Shown here one piece after another: positions 62,133-64,000 of a stretch of 64,000 nucleotides of DNA (position 1 is the stretch's first letter; each line of letters opens with the position of its first letter). This DNA comes from Algoriphagus terrigena DSM 22685 (GTDB lineage: Bacteria > Bacteroidota > Bacteroidia > Cytophagales > Cyclobacteriaceae), in NCBI RefSeq assembly GCF_000429445.1, contig NZ_AUBW01000005.1, positions 62,001 through 126,000 on the forward strand. Reading direction: 5' to 3'. A program made the position numbers and the translations under genes. The notes under the pieces are model-generated. The model had not been told where the DNA came from. It made no database searches and was given only the letters and a program-made list of their open reading frames with translations.

Positions 62133-62846
62133 TTAACTGACCGCATCGTGAAAGATGATTCCCAAGGTGTGACGCTGGCCCTCTTTCACTTCGCTGACGC
62201 CATGTTTCATATTCACCCGATAGTAGCCCTTTGCTCCTTTTTCGGGCTTGAAATTAGTAGTGAAGATCAACACATCACCTTTACTGGGCTTCAAAACAAT
62301 CGCCTTCGATTGTGCTCTGGGAATCTGTTGCGTCAAGACAAACTCTCCTCCTGTGAAGTCACTGTCCGGCTCATTCAGGAAGAGAACGATCTGTATTGGG
62401 AAATACACGTCGCCATACAGATCCTGATGCAAGGTATTGAATCCACCTTTTCCGTACTTGAGGATCAAGACCGTTGCTTTCTGCTGCCCGCTTTCGTGGC
62501 ATTGTCGGAGCAGTTCTTGATGCTCCAAAGGAAACTGGACCCCTATCTTCAGCGCGTTAAACCAAGCATTTGCGATGGGGGACAGATGCGGATAAATGCT
62601 TGTCCGGATTGTCTGAATCAGGTCAGGCAGGGGATAGTTGAAGTATTTGTACTCTCCCAAGCCAAACCGGTGTCGGGCCATGACGACCGTCTTTCGATAC
62701 AATTTCGGGTTGTCATAGGCAGCTTTCAAGGCCTCACATTGCTCCTCGGTTAACAATCCGGAAAGGATGGCGTAGCCGTTTTGATGCATCTCTTCGGTGA
62801 TACTGCCCCAAGCCGCATCTTCGATCTTTTGAGTGATTGTCTGCAT
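62133..62846 (-). CDS. 2OG-Fe(II) oxygenase of the alkylation operon
   Basis: Start 'MQTITQKIEDAAWGSITEEM' at 62,846. 'TLHQDLYGDVYFPIQ' provides H-x-D, and a later His and Arg (near 'KHGVSEVKEGQRHTLGIIF') complete the site. It belongs to the prolyl-4-hydroxylase-like branch common next to ada in Bacteroidetes. Probable DNA or protein demethylation; substrate unknown. Confidence 0.82.
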   Translation of the reverse strand: MQTITQKIEDAAWGSITEEMHQNGYAILSGLLTEEQCEALKAAYDNPKLYRKTVVMARHRFGLGEYKYFNYPLPDLIQTIRTSIYPHLSPIANAWFNALKIGVQFPLEHQELLRQCHESGQQKATVLILKYGKGGFNTLHQDLYGDVYFPIQIVLFLNEPDSDFTGGEFVLTQQIPRAQSKAIVLKPSKGDVLIFTTNFKPEKGAKGYYRVNMKHGVSEVKEGQRHTLGIIFHDAVS

Positions 62847-62856
62847 GGTTTCCGCT

Positions 62857-63705
62857 TTAGAATTCCAATTGAGTCTTTGCCCCTTCCCAGCCGATGATGG
62901 CAGCCTTCCGGGTTGGTCCCCACATGTATCCGCCAAAGGTCCCGGAAGATTGGATCACCCGGTGGCAAGGAATGAGAAAGGCCACGGGGTTGCTTCCGAT
63001 AGCAGTACCGACCGCGCGGGAAGCGCTCGGATTGCCGATTTGCCCGGCGATGGTGCCGTAGGTTGACAGTTTTCCCATCGGGATTTTGAGCAAGCTCTCC
63101 CAGACTTTGAGCTGAAAGTCGGTTCCCTTCAGGTGTAGTTTGACTTCGCTCAGTTTGCTCCAGTCATTCTGAAAGATGAACAGGGCATTTTGCTGCAGCA
63201 AGTCAAGTTTCCGTTGAAAATCCGCATTTGGAAACCTCAGTTTCAGATCTTCCAAAGCAAGGTTTTCGTCATCCTGAAAAGCCATGTAGCAAACTCCTTT
63301 TGCCGTCGAAGCTACAATTAAAGATCCGAAGGGACTTTCTGCAAAACTGTAGTTGATCGCCAGGTCTCGGCCGCCGTCTCTGTACTCCGCCGGGGTCATT
63401 CCCTCAATGTTTACAAACAAATCATGCAAGCGGCTGGTGCTCGAAAGGCCAGTTTCATAGGCCGTTTCAAACAAAGTCGCCTGCTCGTTTTTGAGGAGTC
63501 TCTTTGCGTGCTCCACGCTGATGTACTGCAAAAACTTTTTCGGGCTCGTTCCCGCCCAGTCTGTGAACAGCCGCTGAAAATGGGAAGGACTGAGGTGAAC
63601 CTTTTCCGCAACTTCATCCAGGTTAGGCTGGACTTTAAAGTTGGCTTTGATGTAGTCAATCGCTTCCGCGATTCGATGATAGTTGAGATCTGCCTGTGTT
63701 TCCAT
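62857..63705 (-). CDS. ada: Ada: AraC-type regulator fused to methylated-DNA-cysteine methyltransferase
   Basis: Start 'METQADLNYHRIAEAIDYIK' at 63,705. An AraC-like HTH spans about 10-105 ('HLSPSHFQRLFTDWAGTSPK'), and the C-terminus has the acceptor cysteine in 'IPCHRVIQSSGTFGGYMWG' near 244. It removes O6-methyl groups and is likely to activate its own operon. The N-terminal metal domain is missing here and is supplied by the separate 83-residue protein downstream. Confidence 0.93.
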   Translation of the reverse strand: METQADLNYHRIAEAIDYIKANFKVQPNLDEVAEKVHLSPSHFQRLFTDWAGTSPKKFLQYISVEHAKRLLKNEQATLFETAYETGLSSTSRLHDLFVNIEGMTPAEYRDGGRDLAINYSFAESPFGSLIVASTAKGVCYMAFQDDENLALEDLKLRFPNADFQRKLDLLQQNALFIFQNDWSKLSEVKLHLKGTDFQLKVWESLLKIPMGKLSTYGTIAGQIGNPSASRAVGTAIGSNPVAFLIPCHRVIQSSGTFGGYMWGPTRKAAIIGWEGAKTQLEF

Positions 63706-63792
63706 AATGTTCAATTTATAGGACAAATCTTCAAAATCGCCGCGAGCCCTAAAATCCGAATTTTGCGATGTTTAAAACAGCTGCCAAATAAA

Positions 63793-63824
63793 AAAGGTCT
63801 GTGCGGACACAGACCTTTAATTTT
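63793..63824. terminator. Bidirectional terminator
   Basis: AAAGGTCTGTG and CACAGACCTTT arms around CGGA, with A- and T-runs on either side. It separates the ada operon promoter side from the minus-strand gene entering from the right. Confidence 0.75.
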
Positions 63825-63841
63825 TATAAGATTAGCAAAGA

Positions 63842-64000
63842 CTACTCTTTTACTTCTTCAAAGTCGACGTATTCCCCGCCTTCGATATTTTTCTTCCGTT
63901 TTTCCAGCTCCTCTTTCGGGATAAAATCCACGTTCACTGAGTCCTTTGGCCTAGAAGCCTGCTTTTGAGCTCGTTGTTGCTCTTCGGCTGCCGCATTTAC
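63842..64000 (-). CDS. DUF4834-like protein, C-terminal part only
   Basis: The last 52 codons run off the window. They read '...EELEKRKKNIEGGEYVDFEE' and end VKE. The GGEYVDFEEVK end resembles DUF4834 membrane proteins of Bacteroidetes, an assignment from memory. The visible part is charged and cytoplasmic. Confidence 0.5.
   Translation of the reverse strand, partial: VNAAAEEQQRAQKQASRPKDSVNVDFIPKEELEKRKKNIEGGEYVDFEEVKE

Overview
The window looks like a Bacteroidota chromosome, probably Cytophagales/Cyclobacteriaceae (Algoriphagus-like; the genus is a guess). It carries an integrative and conjugative element (ICE). Evidence for the phylum: Bacteroidetes-type conjugation genes (TraE/F/G/J/K/M/N families), TANNTTTG-type -7 promoter elements, weak Shine-Dalgarno sequences and lamin-tail surface proteins. 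Everything from base 1 to about 51,630 belongs to the ICE. Its right end abuts the 3' end of an initiator tRNA-fMet gene, next to a tyrosine integrase. Its left end lies outside the window. From 51,631 onward the genes are ordinary chromosome.

ICE cargo, left part (1-16,968). A six-gene tightly packed operon (3,819-15,456) encodes a type III restriction-modification pair, Mod and Res. It is interleaved with an AlbA_2/GHKL-type ATPase, a PD-(D/E)XK-like protein, a large SNF2-type helicase and a DUF4391 protein. Diverging from it is a second set: a membrane coiled-coil protein, a NERD-nuclease/superfamily 1 helicase, and a gene cut by the window edge. This is an augmented defence island. It ends at a duplicated fragment of a small ICE backbone gene.

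ICE conjugation part (17,277-37,190). The minus strand carries accessory genes, a DUF4099/DUF3945-like protein, an M23 peptidase, a VirD4-type coupling protein and TraN, TraM, a TraL-position protein, TraK and TraJ. These are followed by a periplasmic protein, three tandem paralogous VirB5/TrbJ-like proteins, TraG (VirB4), TraF, two TraE paralogues, a small membrane protein, a DUF3408-like protein, a ParA, the relaxase MobB and its accessory MobA. A strong hairpin just upstream of mobA is the best oriT candidate.

ICE maintenance and second cargo (37,190-51,625). A 7TM-LuxR regulator and a GNAT acetyltransferase are followed by an XRE-ParA-RHH maintenance operon behind an 11-bp inverted-repeat operator pair. 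Then comes AT-rich cargo: a HEPN protein, an HNH nuclease and RadC, followed by a decayed second copy of the ParA/RHH end and a large PD-(D/E)XK-plus-PIN-like protein. The right end holds a Toprim primase, a RepA-like ATPase, an excisionase-like protein, an integrase partner protein, the integrase and an array of 12-bp repeats.

Chromosome (51,631-64,000). tRNA-fMet, era, der, a small lipoprotein, a SprT-like metalloprotease, scpB, a DksA/TraR-like protein, a lamin-tail protein, asd and a methyltransferase are followed by a four-gene alkylation-repair operon. In that operon Ada is split into an AraC-methyltransferase and a separate metal-binding domain protein, with a 2OG-Fe(II) oxygenase and AlkB.
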